Shown: positions 8,575 through 17,664 of the stretch, in pieces | Layout of the letters: every line of letters begins with the position of its first letter | How positions within the stretch are numbered: the stretch's first letter is position 1 | Assembly: GCA_040219935.1 (NCBI GenBank) | Contig: JAVJUA010000063.1 | Location: forward strand, 248,001-312,000 | DNA length: 64,000 bases | Source of the DNA: UBA7803 sp040219935 | Lineage (GTDB): Bacteria > Pseudomonadota > Gammaproteobacteria > Pseudomonadales > Azotimanducaceae | Direction: 5' to 3' | Made by a program: the position numbers and the translations under genes | Notes under the pieces: generated by a model | What the model was told of the DNA's origin: nothing | Seen by the model: only the letters and a program-made list of their open reading frames with translations | Databases searched by the model: none

Positions 8575-8815
8575 GATGGTGCTCCCCTGCGTGGCTGTGT
8601 GGGGCTGGATGCTATGTGAACTCGAGCATCACGGCTATCAAGAAAGCCCGGCCCGCAGATGGGCGAACGTCGCACCTGACGTGCGCTGCCGACTGTCTGG
8701 TCACGGGCGACCTCAAGCACTCCCCACGCCCTGTCGGTCTGCAATGCATGGTGGCGGATACCCCGCCGCGATTGCGTTAACCCCTGCAGACCCTCATAGC
8801 TGCGGGAGCCGTTGC

Positions 8816-9460
8816 ATGATCGCCCGATCGTTGACCCTGTCCTTCGCATGCCTGTGCGCCATCGCCCAGGCCGACCCCGGCGGTGCCCATATGGTCGTGG
8901 GTTGGCCCGGCGGCGCCGCAGCGGTGGTCAGCTACGACTTCGACGACCCGGTTGGCGAAGTAAGTGCGGAGGGCGCGATCCACTTCGAGCTACCGGTGCC
9001 GCCGGCCAGCCGCCAGACCGTGGCTGACACCTTCGACCGCTGCCCCACCGGCAAGCTCGACATCGAGAATGGCGCGGCGCCGGTGACGCCGGTGATGCTC
9101 CTGGTGGAGCTCGGCGGCCGCGAGCTCAGCCTGGCGGCGGCCTCGTCACCCGACATGGCGGCGTGGACGCTGAGCTTCGGGCAGGCCCCGCTGGTCAAGG
9201 GTTCCTTCCTGCGCTGGCTGCACGTCGACGGCGCGGCGAGCGTCAGCGGCGAGTGCGTCGAGACGCTGCTCACGGACGCCGGCGATCTGGAAACGCGCAC
9301 CGAGTGGCGCCTCGAGCTGGCGCCGGGCTGGAACCTGATCCGCACCACCTATCTCGACTACGCCGAGCTCGAGGACGGTCGCCGCCAGGAAACCCATACC
9401 GTGCACGATGCCGTGGTTGCGCTGCCCGAGGACGCGCGCTGGTACCTGGAGCAGGACTGA
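8816..9460 (+). CDS. Exported protein of unknown function (214 aa)
   Basis: First gene of a four-gene run of exported proteins. It has a signal peptide (MIARSLTLSFACLCAIAQA) and a beta-rich body with two Cys (DRCPTG and GECVET) that could form a disulfide. The frame is open far upstream, but the ATG at 8816 is preceded by GGGAG and begins the signal peptide, so it is taken as the start. No family is recognised. The next gene starts 12 bases after its stop. Confidence 0.65.
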   Translation: MIARSLTLSFACLCAIAQADPGGAHMVVGWPGGAAAVVSYDFDDPVGEVSAEGAIHFELPVPPASRQTVADTFDRCPTGKLDIENGAAPVTPVMLLVELGGRELSLAAASSPDMAAWTLSFGQAPLVKGSFLRWLHVDGAASVSGECVETLLTDAGDLETRTEWRLELAPGWNLIRTTYLDYAELEDGRRQETHTVHDAVVALPEDARWYLEQD

Positions 9461-9472
9461 GGAGGTTTGATC

Positions 9473-9841
9473 ATGAAGCACCTGCCACTTTGGATGCTGT
9501 TCGTGCCGACGCTCGCCCTTGCCGTCGACCTGGAGGACGTGGTCGGCGAGTGGGCCGTGGACGCCGAGAGCTGCCCGGAGTCGCGCCTGACGTTCACCAT
9601 CGACCAGATGCACGAGGCGCTCATGGCCGAGGATGGCCGCTGGGTGTCGTTGGCCGCGGCGCCGTTTTCCATTGACGGCGAAAGCATTGTCATTCAGCCG
9701 GCGGACGGGCTGCCGGGCGGGCAGCGGCTGGCGGTGGTCACCGCGGAACGCGATCGCCTGGTACTGCGCACCGGCGACGCCGCCCGGGCCGCCGCCATCG
9801 GCACCGACACCCTGACCCTGGTTCGCTGCCCCGCCTACTGA
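9473..9841 (+). CDS. Small exported protein (122 aa)
   Basis: A signal peptide (LPLWMLFVPTLALA) is followed by a compact domain starting VDLEDVVGEWAVDAESCPESRLTFTID and ending TLTLVRCPAY. The WxxD...C opening and closing RC suggest a small lipocalin-like or immunoglobulin-like beta domain held by one disulfide. GGAGG at 9461-9465 sits 7 bases before the ATG. Second gene of the exported run. Function unknown. Confidence 0.65.
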   Translation: MKHLPLWMLFVPTLALAVDLEDVVGEWAVDAESCPESRLTFTIDQMHEALMAEDGRWVSLAAAPFSIDGESIVIQPADGLPGGQRLAVVTAERDRLVLRTGDAARAAAIGTDTLTLVRCPAY

Positions 9842-9868
9842 CGGCGGACCCATGGAGAGACCACAGCC

Positions 9869-10864
9869 ATGATCAGACTCGTTCCCCTGTTGATCGCCGG
9901 CCTGCTGGCTTCCGGCTCGATGACGGCTGCTGCGCCGGCCGAGGCTGGCGAGGCCGTTCTGCTGGCCGCCGCCGACGACGGCCTGCGTGACGTTCGACGC
10001 GACGCCCATCGCGAGCGCCAGCAGCTTCGCAAGGATCGCAACGACCGCCTGAGCGACGCGGTGCGCGCGTTTCGCGCCGAGGCGGCCGATCTCGACGCTG
10101 AGTATCGGGAGCGGGCCCGCGCCGTCGACGTCGAGTTCCAGCTCGAGGAGGTGCGGCTGCAGGCCGAGATCGACGCCCAGGTCGCCGCTCTGGAAACCGA
10201 GATGCAGAAGCGTCTGCACGGCAGCCTCCAGGGCGCCATCGGCAACGATCAGGACCTGGCCCGCGGCTTCGAGGCCATGGAGCGGGAGACGCGCGCCCAC
10301 CAGGACCGTCTGTTCGAGGTGCGCAAAGCGGGTGCGGCGCGCGTTCACGCGGCGCGCCAGCGCGCCCAGGCCCGCAAGGACGCGCTGTACCTGGAGCGCG
10401 ACCAGGAGGCCCTGCGCCGCGCTGACGACTTCGGGCTGACCGAGGCACCCGCGCCCATTCTGGCCACCCCGATCGGCGGCGAGCTGACGCGGCAGGAGCA
10501 GCAGTGGAACGAGCGCGAGCAGCGCGACGTGGCGCGCCTGGCGGAGCGGCACGCCAAGCTGCTGGCCGAATACCGGAACGGCGCGCGGCTGCGGGACTGG
10601 GAGCGGGCCAACCGCGACGCCGACTTCGAGCTCGACTGGCAGGAGCGGGCCGAGCTGCACGCCCTGCAGTCGCAGCAGTCACTCTTCAATGCCTTCATGG
10701 TGCAGCCCGACGCAGGTGCCGACTTCGACCGGCAGGCTTACCTCGACCGTCTGGCCGAGAACGCGGAGCAGCAGCGGCTGATCAAGATCCGCTATGAGCA
10801 GATCAAACGCGAGAACGACATCCGGCGCCGCGAGGAGAAGCGTGTGCTGGCGGCCGGCGAGTGA
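9869..10864 (+). CDS. Exported long coiled-coil protein (331 aa)
   Basis: A signal peptide (RLVPLLIAGLLASGSMTAAAPAEA) is followed by almost 300 residues rich in Arg, Glu, Ala and Gln with clear heptads, for example VRRDAHRERQQLRKDRNDRL and ARVHAARQRAQARKDALYL. A Pro-containing break (EAPAPILATPIGGE, about residue 200) splits it into two helical arms. It is probably a periplasmic coiled-coil scaffold. Third gene of the exported run, 27 bases after the previous stop. No family recognised. Confidence 0.65.
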   Translation: MIRLVPLLIAGLLASGSMTAAAPAEAGEAVLLAAADDGLRDVRRDAHRERQQLRKDRNDRLSDAVRAFRAEAADLDAEYRERARAVDVEFQLEEVRLQAEIDAQVAALETEMQKRLHGSLQGAIGNDQDLARGFEAMERETRAHQDRLFEVRKAGAARVHAARQRAQARKDALYLERDQEALRRADDFGLTEAPAPILATPIGGELTRQEQQWNEREQRDVARLAERHAKLLAEYRNGARLRDWERANRDADFELDWQERAELHALQSQQSLFNAFMVQPDAGADFDRQAYLDRLAENAEQQRLIKIRYEQIKRENDIRRREEKRVLAAGE

Positions 10865-10907
10865 CCGTGCCGGCCACCCGTCTCCCACCACCAACCAGGA
10901 GCAGCCA

Positions 10908-11666
10908 ATGAACGGCCGACGATCCATTCGACGCACACTAGCCGTGCTCACGCTCACGCTGGCGGCTGTACCGGGCTTCGGTGCGGTGCCCGGGCTCGAC
11001 CCGGACGCGGCGTACGCCGCGACCCGCATCATCGAGGCCGGCGGTGAGCGCCTCACCCAGCAGTACCATCAGCAGAGCGCGTTGGTGAGCCGCATGGAGA
11101 CCCGCGTCGACGGCCAGGACTCGGTGATGATCATGCGCGGTGACCGGAACCTGATGTGGACCGTGGTGCCGGCGCAGCGCATGTACATGGAGATCAGCCT
11201 CGATCGGGCCCCGCCCGAGCTCGCCGATCTGCCTGACCCGGAGGCCTGGACGTCCGTGCAGCGGGTCGGCCGCGAATCCGTCCATGGGGTGCCGGCCACC
11301 GTCTACCAGGTACGCGGTGGTGATGGCCGCGAGACCGCCCAAGGCAGGCTGTGGGTATCCGACGACGGCATTGCCGTGCGCATGGAGTTCGAGGGCGATG
11401 ACGGCCCCATGCGCATGGACCTGCGCGATCTGCGCCCCGGGCCCCAGCCGGCGGCCTTGTTCGAGCCGCCTGGCGGCTACCAGCGGCTGGCCGTGGGTGG
11501 CGTTGGTGGCGTTGGCGGCGTTGGCAGCGATGCGGCCCCGGGCATGATGGACGGTGTGGTGGAAGAGGCGGCGCAGGAGGTCAAGGACACGGCCGGTCGT
11601 GAGGCGCGGCGGCAGATTCGCGAGAACGTCGGACGGGGGCTGCGCAACCTGCTCGGCAGGCCCTGA
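10908..11666 (+). CDS. Exported DUF4412/LolA-like protein
   Basis: 252 residues starting at the ATG at 10908 behind CAGGAG. A signal peptide is followed by a beta-rich domain with RMETRVDGQDSVMIMRGDRNLMW and GRLWVSDDGIAVRMEFEG, a pattern found in DUF4412 and LolA/LolB-like lipid-binding half-barrels. A glycine-valine repeat near residue 200 links to a basic amphipathic tail (REARRQIRENVGRGLRNLLG). It ends the exported run, converging on the sigma-factor gene. Lipid or lipoprotein handling in the periplasm is a guess from the fold. Confidence 0.6.
   Translation: MNGRRSIRRTLAVLTLTLAAVPGFGAVPGLDPDAAYAATRIIEAGGERLTQQYHQQSALVSRMETRVDGQDSVMIMRGDRNLMWTVVPAQRMYMEISLDRAPPELADLPDPEAWTSVQRVGRESVHGVPATVYQVRGGDGRETAQGRLWVSDDGIAVRMEFEGDDGPMRMDLRDLRPGPQPAALFEPPGGYQRLAVGGVGGVGGVGSDAAPGMMDGVVEEAAQEVKDTAGREARRQIRENVGRGLRNLLGRP
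11497..11525. repeat. Short in-frame 9-bp repeat, Gly-Gly-Val
   Basis: Three near-identical copies of GGTGGCGTT encode GGVGGVGGV in the linker of the DUF4412-like protein. It is probably a slippage-generated flexible linker. Confidence 0.7.
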
Positions 11667-11678
11667 CCGCGGCGCGGC

Positions 11679-12215
11679 TCAGACCGGGTCCAGCGCGTCC
11701 GCCAGGTAGGCGCGGGCGCGCGCCCAGTCGCGCTCCACCGTCCGCATCGGCCGCTCGAGCACGGCGGCCGTCTCTTCCATGGTCAGGCCGGCGAAGAATC
11801 GGCATTCGACGATGCGCTCCAGAACCGGGTCGTGCGCGCCCAGCTTGCGCACCGCGTCGTCGACGGCGACCACGTCGAGCACGGGCAGGGCGCTGTCGGC
11901 GTGCAGGGCCTCATCGAACTCCACTGCGAACACGCCGCCGCCGCGCTTGGCCGCATGGCGCCGGCGCGCGTAGTCGACGATGAGGTGGCGCATGGCCGTG
12001 GACGCCAGCTTCAGGAACTCCTCCTGTGGCAGGTCGCTGTGGTGGTCGTTGGCGCAGAGCCGGATCCACGCTTCGTGCACCAGCGCCGTGGTGTTCAGGG
12101 TGGCGCCGGGCCGATAGCGGCGGAGCTGCTGATGTGCCGCCACGCGCAGGCGGCGGTAAGCATCGGTCGCTGTGTCGTCGTGCGTATCGTGGGGCGAAGC
12201 GTCGTCTTTGGCCAA
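11679..12215 (-). CDS. ECF-like RNA polymerase sigma factor (Sig-70_X6 type)
   Basis: About 178 residues. Region 2 is represented by LVHEAWIRLCAND, EFLKLASTAMRHLIVDYARRR; region 4 by LERIVECRFFAGLTMEETAAVLERPMRTVERDWARARAYL. This matches the TIGR02999-type sigma factors that are often neighbours of TPR Ser/Thr kinases. There is no ATG start in frame; the TTG at 12215 after CAGGTTGTTCAGG is my choice, with a TTG at 12272 as alternative. It follows the kinase gene with a 75-base gap. It probably directs transcription of genes tied to the kinase pathway. Target promoters are not identifiable. Confidence 0.8.
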   Translation of the reverse strand: MAKDDASPHDTHDDTATDAYRRLRVAAHQQLRRYRPGATLNTTALVHEAWIRLCANDHHSDLPQEEFLKLASTAMRHLIVDYARRRHAAKRGGGVFAVEFDEALHADSALPVLDVVAVDDAVRKLGAHDPVLERIVECRFFAGLTMEETAAVLERPMRTVERDWARARAYLADALDPV

Positions 12216-12290
12216 ACCTGAACAACCTGCCAGATGACCGCCGGAGTATAGACGCCGGTCGCCCCCGGGCAAGTGGCGCCCGAGCGTCCG

Positions 12291-15026
12291 TCAGAACGCG
12301 CCGTCGGGCAGCGGCGGCGCCTGCGCGCCGCCGGCCTCTGCGTCCGCCAGCCACGCCCGCAGCGCCTGTACCTCCGGCCGGTCGGCGCCGAACACGGCGG
12401 CGAGTACGTCGGCGCTGCGCGCGACGTCGGCAGCCGCCAGGTCCTCATCGCCGCGTTGCCAGTGCAGGCGGGCGCGGTGCGCGAGCGCGTTGCCCACCAC
12501 CTCGTGCTGCTCGCCGAACAGCTCGGTGCCGATGCCGAGCGCGCGGTCGAACAGCCCCTCGGCTTCGTCGGCGTCACCCTGACCGAGGCGGGCCGTGCCG
12601 AGCTGCACCAGGTCGATGGCCAGCTCGCGGCTCGACGGCCCGAGAGTGCGTTCCTCGATGGCGGTGGCTTCGCGCAGATAGGCAGCCGCCTCGTCGAACT
12701 CGCCGAGACGCAGATGGGCGCTGCCGAGCCCGCTCAGGGTGGTGGCGATGGGCGGGCTGTCGGCGGCGTGATGCTGGCGCTGGATTGCCAGGGCCCGGGT
12801 CAGGTGGTCGATGGCGCCGCGCGGATCGCCCAGCACGCGGCGGGTGTTGGCCACCTGAGTCAGCAGCACCGCCAGGCTCGGGTGCTCGGGGCCGAGCACC
12901 TGTTCGTCCACGGCCAGGGCCTGCAGCAGGTGAACCTCGCCGGCCTTCGGATCGCCGGCCTCGAGCAGCACGATGCCGAGGTTGCCGCGGGCCACGGAGG
13001 TGGCCGGATGCATCTCGCCGAACTGCTCGAGCCGCATGGCCACGGCCTGCTGCAGCGTGTCGATGGCTTCCTGGTGGCGAGCCTGGCGTGACAGCAGGGT
13101 GCCCAGGGCGTTCAAGGTGGCGGCGTGGTCGGGTGAGCCGGGAGCGGTGGCGAGATGGGCGGCGGCAGCTTCTTCGAGCAGGGCGGTGGCCTCGGCGTAG
13201 CGGCTGGTCATGATGGTGACGATGCCCAGGTTGGTGAGCACCGGGGCCCGGCCAGCCAGATCGTCGGCCGGCAGCGAGGCCAGCGCGCTGCGGTTGTACT
13301 GTTCGGCCGCTTCGAGACGACCGAGCTGGAAATTCGTGTAGCCGAGGTCGGCGAGCACGTCGCCGCGGCGCACGCCGACGGCATCATCGGCGCCCTCCAG
13401 GGTCGACAGCGCCCGCAGCAGCACCTCGTCGGCGCGCTGGTACTGGCCGAGCGCCTGGCTCACCTGGCCCAGCACGCGCAGCATGCCGGCCTGCAGGGCG
13501 GGGTCGTCGGGCAGCGCATCGGTGCGCTCGATGCCGCGGTCTACCAGCTCGACGGCGGTGACCTCGCGGCCGCCCGATTGCGCCGGGTCGGCGGCGCGGA
13601 ACAGCTCTACCAGGTACTCGGTGACCTGGCCGGCCCGTACCGCCTCGCGCTCCGCGCGTTCGGCGGCGGCTGCCGCGCGGTCGCGTTCGGTGCCGAGCCG
13701 GTCGGCGTGTGTCAGCAGCGCGGCGACCGCCGCCACCGGCAGGCCGATGCCGGCGGCCAGTGCCCAGGCGTGACGGCGCGCGAAGCGCCCTGCCCGGTAG
13801 CGCCAGTTGCCGGCGCGGGCCAGCACCGGCAGGCGCTGGCCGTGGCGCTCGAGGTCGGCGGCCAGCTGCTCCACCGAGGCGTAGCGACGCTCCGGCTCCT
13901 TGCGCAGCGCCACCTGGCAGATCACGTCGAGGTCGCCGCGCAGCGTCCGGGCGAGGCGATGGGGCGTCGTGCCGCGCTGCGCGGCCAGGCGGGCCGCGGC
14001 ATCGGCAGCGTCGCCCGGCTCGAGCACCCGGGCGGACGGGTTGGTCGGCATCTGCGTGAGCACCGCATCCTGCAGCCGGGCGGGCTGGGCTGCATCCACC
14101 CGATAGGGCGAACGGCCGGTGAGCAGGTGGTAGAGCAGCACGCCGATGGCATAGACGTCGGTAGCCGTGGAGACGCTGTCGCCGGTGATCTGCTCGGGGC
14201 TCGCGAATGCCGGGGTCAGCAGCCGACCGCCGGCCACCGTGAGCTCGGAGGCGGTGGCGTGACTGGCCTCGTCGTCGAGCACCTTGGCGATGCCGAAATC
14301 GAGCAGCTTCACCTGGCCCGCCGCGGTCACCAGAATGTTCGACGGCTTGAGATCGCGGTGCACCACCAGGCGGCGGTGGGCGTACTGCACCACCGCCAGC
14401 ACCTGCTGGAGCAGCGCCAGGCGTGCGTCCACGGTCAGCTTCCGGCGGTCGCAGTACTCGGTGATGGGCTCGCCGTCGACGTACTCCATGATGAAGTACG
14501 GCCAGCCATCGGCCACGACGCCGCCGTCCAGAAGGCGTGCCAGGTTGGCATGCTCGAGCCCGGCAAGGATGCGTCGCTCCTCGCGGAAGCGCTGCACCGA
14601 CTCGTCGCTTTCGATCCAGCGTCGCAGCAGCTTGACCGCCACGGTCTGCTGGAACTCGCCGTCGTTGCGCTCGGCCTTCCACACCACCGACATGCCGCCG
14701 GCGCCCAGGCGCTCGGTCAGCCGGTACGGGCCGATCTGGCGCACCGACTCCGGCAGCGACTGGTCGTCGGCGGCGAGCAGGGCTTCGTCGGCCAGGGCGT
14801 GCATCGATGCAGCGGCTGAGTCGAACGACCGGGCGCTGCGCCGCTCGGCCTGCAGCAGCCGGCGCACGGCTGCCGCCAGATCGGCGTCGCCGTCACAGTG
14901 ATCGTCCACAGCGGCATCGCGCGCTTCCGGCGGCAGCTCCAGCAGGGCGGAGAACACCGCGTCGACGCGCATCCAGCGCGTGGCATCACCGTCTGCGGCT
15001 GGCTGCTGGGGCTCGTCGTCAGGCAT
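12291..15026 (-). CDS. Membrane Ser/Thr protein kinase with C-terminal TPR repeats
   Basis: 911 residues. Residues 1-95 form a helical N-terminal region. The kinase domain (about 100-380) has LGAGGMSVVW, the ATP-binding Lys in VAVKLL (132), HRDLKPSN (223-230) and LDFG (Asp 243), so it should be active. A membrane helix (WALAAGIGLPVAAVAALL, about 421-438) places the C-terminal ~460 residues, a long array of TPRs such as NLGIVLLEAGDPKAGEVHLLQAL, outside the cytoplasm. It lies between a lipoprotein gene and an ECF-like sigma gene on the same strand. TPRs would sense a peptide or partner and the kinase could control the sigma factor; this pairing is known in several phyla, the wiring here is inference. 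Confidence 0.9.
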   Translation of the reverse strand: MPDDEPQQPAADGDATRWMRVDAVFSALLELPPEARDAAVDDHCDGDADLAAAVRRLLQAERRSARSFDSAAASMHALADEALLAADDQSLPESVRQIGPYRLTERLGAGGMSVVWKAERNDGEFQQTVAVKLLRRWIESDESVQRFREERRILAGLEHANLARLLDGGVVADGWPYFIMEYVDGEPITEYCDRRKLTVDARLALLQQVLAVVQYAHRRLVVHRDLKPSNILVTAAGQVKLLDFGIAKVLDDEASHATASELTVAGGRLLTPAFASPEQITGDSVSTATDVYAIGVLLYHLLTGRSPYRVDAAQPARLQDAVLTQMPTNPSARVLEPGDAADAAARLAAQRGTTPHRLARTLRGDLDVICQVALRKEPERRYASVEQLAADLERHGQRLPVLARAGNWRYRAGRFARRHAWALAAGIGLPVAAVAALLTHADRLGTERDRAAAAAERAEREAVRAGQVTEYLVELFRAADPAQSGGREVTAVELVDRGIERTDALPDDPALQAGMLRVLGQVSQALGQYQRADEVLLRALSTLEGADDAVGVRRGDVLADLGYTNFQLGRLEAAEQYNRSALASLPADDLAGRAPVLTNLGIVTIMTSRYAEATALLEEAAAAHLATAPGSPDHAATLNALGTLLSRQARHQEAIDTLQQAVAMRLEQFGEMHPATSVARGNLGIVLLEAGDPKAGEVHLLQALAVDEQVLGPEHPSLAVLLTQVANTRRVLGDPRGAIDHLTRALAIQRQHHAADSPPIATTLSGLGSAHLRLGEFDEAAAYLREATAIEERTLGPSSRELAIDLVQLGTARLGQGDADEAEGLFDRALGIGTELFGEQHEVVGNALAHRARLHWQRGDEDLAAADVARSADVLAAVFGADRPEVQALRAWLADAEAGGAQAPPLPDGAF

Positions 15027-15097
15027 CTCGCTCGCCTCGATGAAACTTCTCGAATAGTACGAAATCGAGGCGAGCGGGGAAGTATTGACCGGTGGGG

Positions 15098-15619
15098 TCA
15101 GGGCGCGCTGTCGTGCACGACCTCCAGCGGGAACAGGCCGTCACGATCATCCACGCGCAGCGGCGGGCACGGCCCGGGCTCGCAGGCGGTGACGGTGACC
15201 CGGGCGCGGAGCTGCTCACAGCGCACCAGCAACTCGTCCATCAGCGCGTAGTGCATCACCTCGGCCCAATGGGGCTCGCCCCGGAACGGCTTTCCGACCC
15301 GATCCGGTCCGGGTATCTCGGTTTCCAGCCCTTCCATCCAGGAGATGCCGATCCAGCCGTCGGCCGTGCGTTGCTCGAACTCGAGATCGAGCACCACGAC
15401 CTGCGCCGGCGGCTCTTCGGGGTAACCCACCTCGAGGCGCAGGAAGCACGCCTCACCGCCGTTGCGCCGCTCGCCGCTGACGCTGAACGACAGCGGCTCG
15501 TCGGCGGGCGAGCCGTCCGCCGCGACGGTGGCTTCCAGACAGGGGCTATGCAGGCCGGCGCAGCCGCCGAGCAGCAGTGCCGCGAGGCAGGCGGCGGTGG
15601 ATCGGGCGCGGTCGGTCAT
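15098..15619 (-). CDS. Putative lipoprotein (173 aa)
   Basis: The N-terminus ends its hydrophobic stretch with LLLGGCAG, a good lipobox, so it should be lipid-anchored after Cys 20 or so. The mature part has several Cys (SPCLEAT, GEACFLRLEV, VRCEQL, ACEPGPCPP) that could form disulfides, and a beta-sandwich look (VVVLDLEFEQRT). GGGAG precedes the ATG. It sits 24 bases after the 658-residue secreted protein gene and 71 bases before the kinase gene. Function unknown; a sensor input or client of the kinase is possible. Confidence 0.65.
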   Translation of the reverse strand: MTDRARSTAACLAALLLGGCAGLHSPCLEATVAADGSPADEPLSFSVSGERRNGGEACFLRLEVGYPEEPPAQVVVLDLEFEQRTADGWIGISWMEGLETEIPGPDRVGKPFRGEPHWAEVMHYALMDELLVRCEQLRARVTVTACEPGPCPPLRVDDRDGLFPLEVVHDSAP

Positions 15620-15643
15620 GGTGGGTCTCCCGTTGGCAGATGG

Positions 15644-17620
15644 TCAGAACGATTGGTCGTGCAGCAGATTGAACCTGTACCAGGCACCCGCGGTGATGCC
15701 GTAGTTGAAAACCAGGTCCCTGGTGTGTCGGCCGGCTGGTTCGATCTCGAACCGCTGTAGCTGCTGGTTCGACAGCGCCGGCAGGTTGACACCGCCCAGT
15801 ACCAGCATGCCCAGGTAGTCGTCATCGTCGCCGATGCCCGAGCCGAGCGTGACCTCGGCCAGGCGGCGCCCGTCGATTTGCGCGAGCCCGCGCAGCACCG
15901 GCACCAGGCGGTTGAGGTAGGTCTGCTGCGCGGCGGCGCTGGTGTCGGTGATGTCGACAGGGTGCGCGGCGTCGAAGGCATCTCGCAGGTGGCTGCTGAA
16001 GGCTCGGGCGAGCTGCTCGCCGAAAGCTCGCCGTTGCCCGTAGCTGTTGCCGTCGGCCTCCATGACGGCGGCGGCCATCAGGTAGAAGCCGTAGGGTGGA
16101 ATGTTCTCGAACTGCACGGGAAAGTAGTTGCGGTACGGCGCGCCCGTCGGCGTGTAGGCAGTGCGGCCCTCCGTCAGGAAGTCGTTCGGCCCGAGCGGCA
16201 CCTGCCGCGACTCCAGCACCACCAGGTACGGCCAGCCGTCCTGGCTGAGGGTGCCGCTGAACGTCCACAGCGCCAGGTAAGGCTCGTCGCCGCTCGGCTC
16301 GGTGGGTGAGCTGGCCGTCACCGACTCGATGGCGATGGTGGCGCGGCGGATGTTCGGCATGGCCGTCGCGCCTGGCCCGGCATCGGCACCGCCGCCTGCC
16401 GGGGGCGCGGCGTCGTCGGACGGCGCCGGGTCTGCGGGCGGCGCCTCGGGCACGATGCTGATCGGGGCCTCGCGCACTGGCGCCTCGGCCATGAGCGCGT
16501 AGCGGCCCATGTACAGCACCCCCGGCGCCACCGGTGCGCCAAGCTCGGCACTCAGGCGCGGCCCACCGCCGAACGGCACGCGGTAGCGGTGCGAGCGCTT
16601 GCCGCCGGCGCCGCTGACCTCGAGGCGCAGCGCCCGGGGGCTGGCGCCCTCGGGTAGCGGGAAGGCCACCAAGAAGCTTCCGGTGGCGCCGGCCTCGATC
16701 CGCGGCCGCGCACGCTCCGGTCGCGTCTCGTGCAGCACGAGCTGCGGCGCGTGCAGCTCGCCGGCGCTGTCGATCAGCCGGGTCTCGCGGAAGCTGCCCG
16801 CGGACAGATTCTGAGGGCCATCGGTGCGGTTGCGCACCGTCATGCGCACCAGCGCCCAGGCTTGCTCGGATCCCGGACGCCGACCTACGCGTGCCTGGTC
16901 GGTGGTGGTTTCGATGCCGTCGACCTGGATGTCGAACGACGGTGCCGCCAGAAACTGCTGCGGCCCGGCCTCCACCTCCTCGCGCACGATCTCCGGGTGG
17001 CCGTCGTGGTAGGCGCTCGGCAGCGGCTCGATGCGGCCGTCCAGTGCATAGGCGAGCTCGTTGTTGCCGGCGCGCCGGGTACCCACCACCAGCCGCGGTA
17101 TGCGCAGCCGCTTCGGCACCAGCACGGCCGTGTACAGCCGCAGCGGTTCTGCCGGTCGCAGCAGGGTGTCGTCGGCGCTGCGGGTGGCGGGATCGGCCGC
17201 CGTGGTGAGCCGAGCCGCGCGTACCGGCAGGGCCGCATTGCGCTCGTGCACCAGGCCTTGCTCGTCGATGGCGTGGAACTCGAGGGTGTTGTGCCGGAAC
17301 CGTACCGCCTCGGTGCCGACGTTCTCGATGGTGAAGAACAGCACCAGCATCTTTTCGTCGCCACCGGCCATGCCGCTCGCGGAGGGCACGTGGTCCGTCC
17401 AGCCGAGCGCGTACATGGCCCGGTCGAGGGTGAACCGCAGAGCCGGCTCTGGGCCGATGTCGTAGGCGGTGCCGATCTCGGCCGGCGCCTGGGGTGCGGA
17501 TGTCAGCGGCGCCGGCGGCTCACCGAGCGCCTCCTGGGCCGATAGCTGGCCGGGGATCGTTGCCAGCGTCAGCAGCGCCGGAACGATGAAGGCGCGAATG
17601 CAGCGCGTCGTCGAGACCAT
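15644..17620 (-). CDS. Large secreted protein of unknown function (658 aa)
   Basis: Signal peptide (FIVPALLTLATIPGQLSA) then two beta-sandwich-like halves: residues ~50-210 containing MLVLFFTIENVGTEAVRF and ~215-370 containing WALVRMTVRNRTDGPQNL, both like DUF4352-type domains. A Pro/Ala/Asp linker near residue 400 leads to a C-terminal domain with YLALWTFSGTLSQDGWPYLV and DYLGMLVLGGVNLPAL. AGAGGGAA precedes the ATG. It is first in the minus-strand row leading to the lipoprotein, kinase and sigma genes. Not recognised as a whole; binding or structural role in the envelope is inferred. Confidence 0.65.
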   Translation of the reverse strand: MVSTTRCIRAFIVPALLTLATIPGQLSAQEALGEPPAPLTSAPQAPAEIGTAYDIGPEPALRFTLDRAMYALGWTDHVPSASGMAGGDEKMLVLFFTIENVGTEAVRFRHNTLEFHAIDEQGLVHERNAALPVRAARLTTAADPATRSADDTLLRPAEPLRLYTAVLVPKRLRIPRLVVGTRRAGNNELAYALDGRIEPLPSAYHDGHPEIVREEVEAGPQQFLAAPSFDIQVDGIETTTDQARVGRRPGSEQAWALVRMTVRNRTDGPQNLSAGSFRETRLIDSAGELHAPQLVLHETRPERARPRIEAGATGSFLVAFPLPEGASPRALRLEVSGAGGKRSHRYRVPFGGGPRLSAELGAPVAPGVLYMGRYALMAEAPVREAPISIVPEAPPADPAPSDDAAPPAGGGADAGPGATAMPNIRRATIAIESVTASSPTEPSGDEPYLALWTFSGTLSQDGWPYLVVLESRQVPLGPNDFLTEGRTAYTPTGAPYRNYFPVQFENIPPYGFYLMAAAVMEADGNSYGQRRAFGEQLARAFSSHLRDAFDAAHPVDITDTSAAAQQTYLNRLVPVLRGLAQIDGRRLAEVTLGSGIGDDDDYLGMLVLGGVNLPALSNQQLQRFEIEPAGRHTRDLVFNYGITAGAWYRFNLLHDQSF

Positions 17621-17664
17621 GGGCAGTTCCCTCTAATATCATTGGGCTGCCCTGCCTAACGCAA

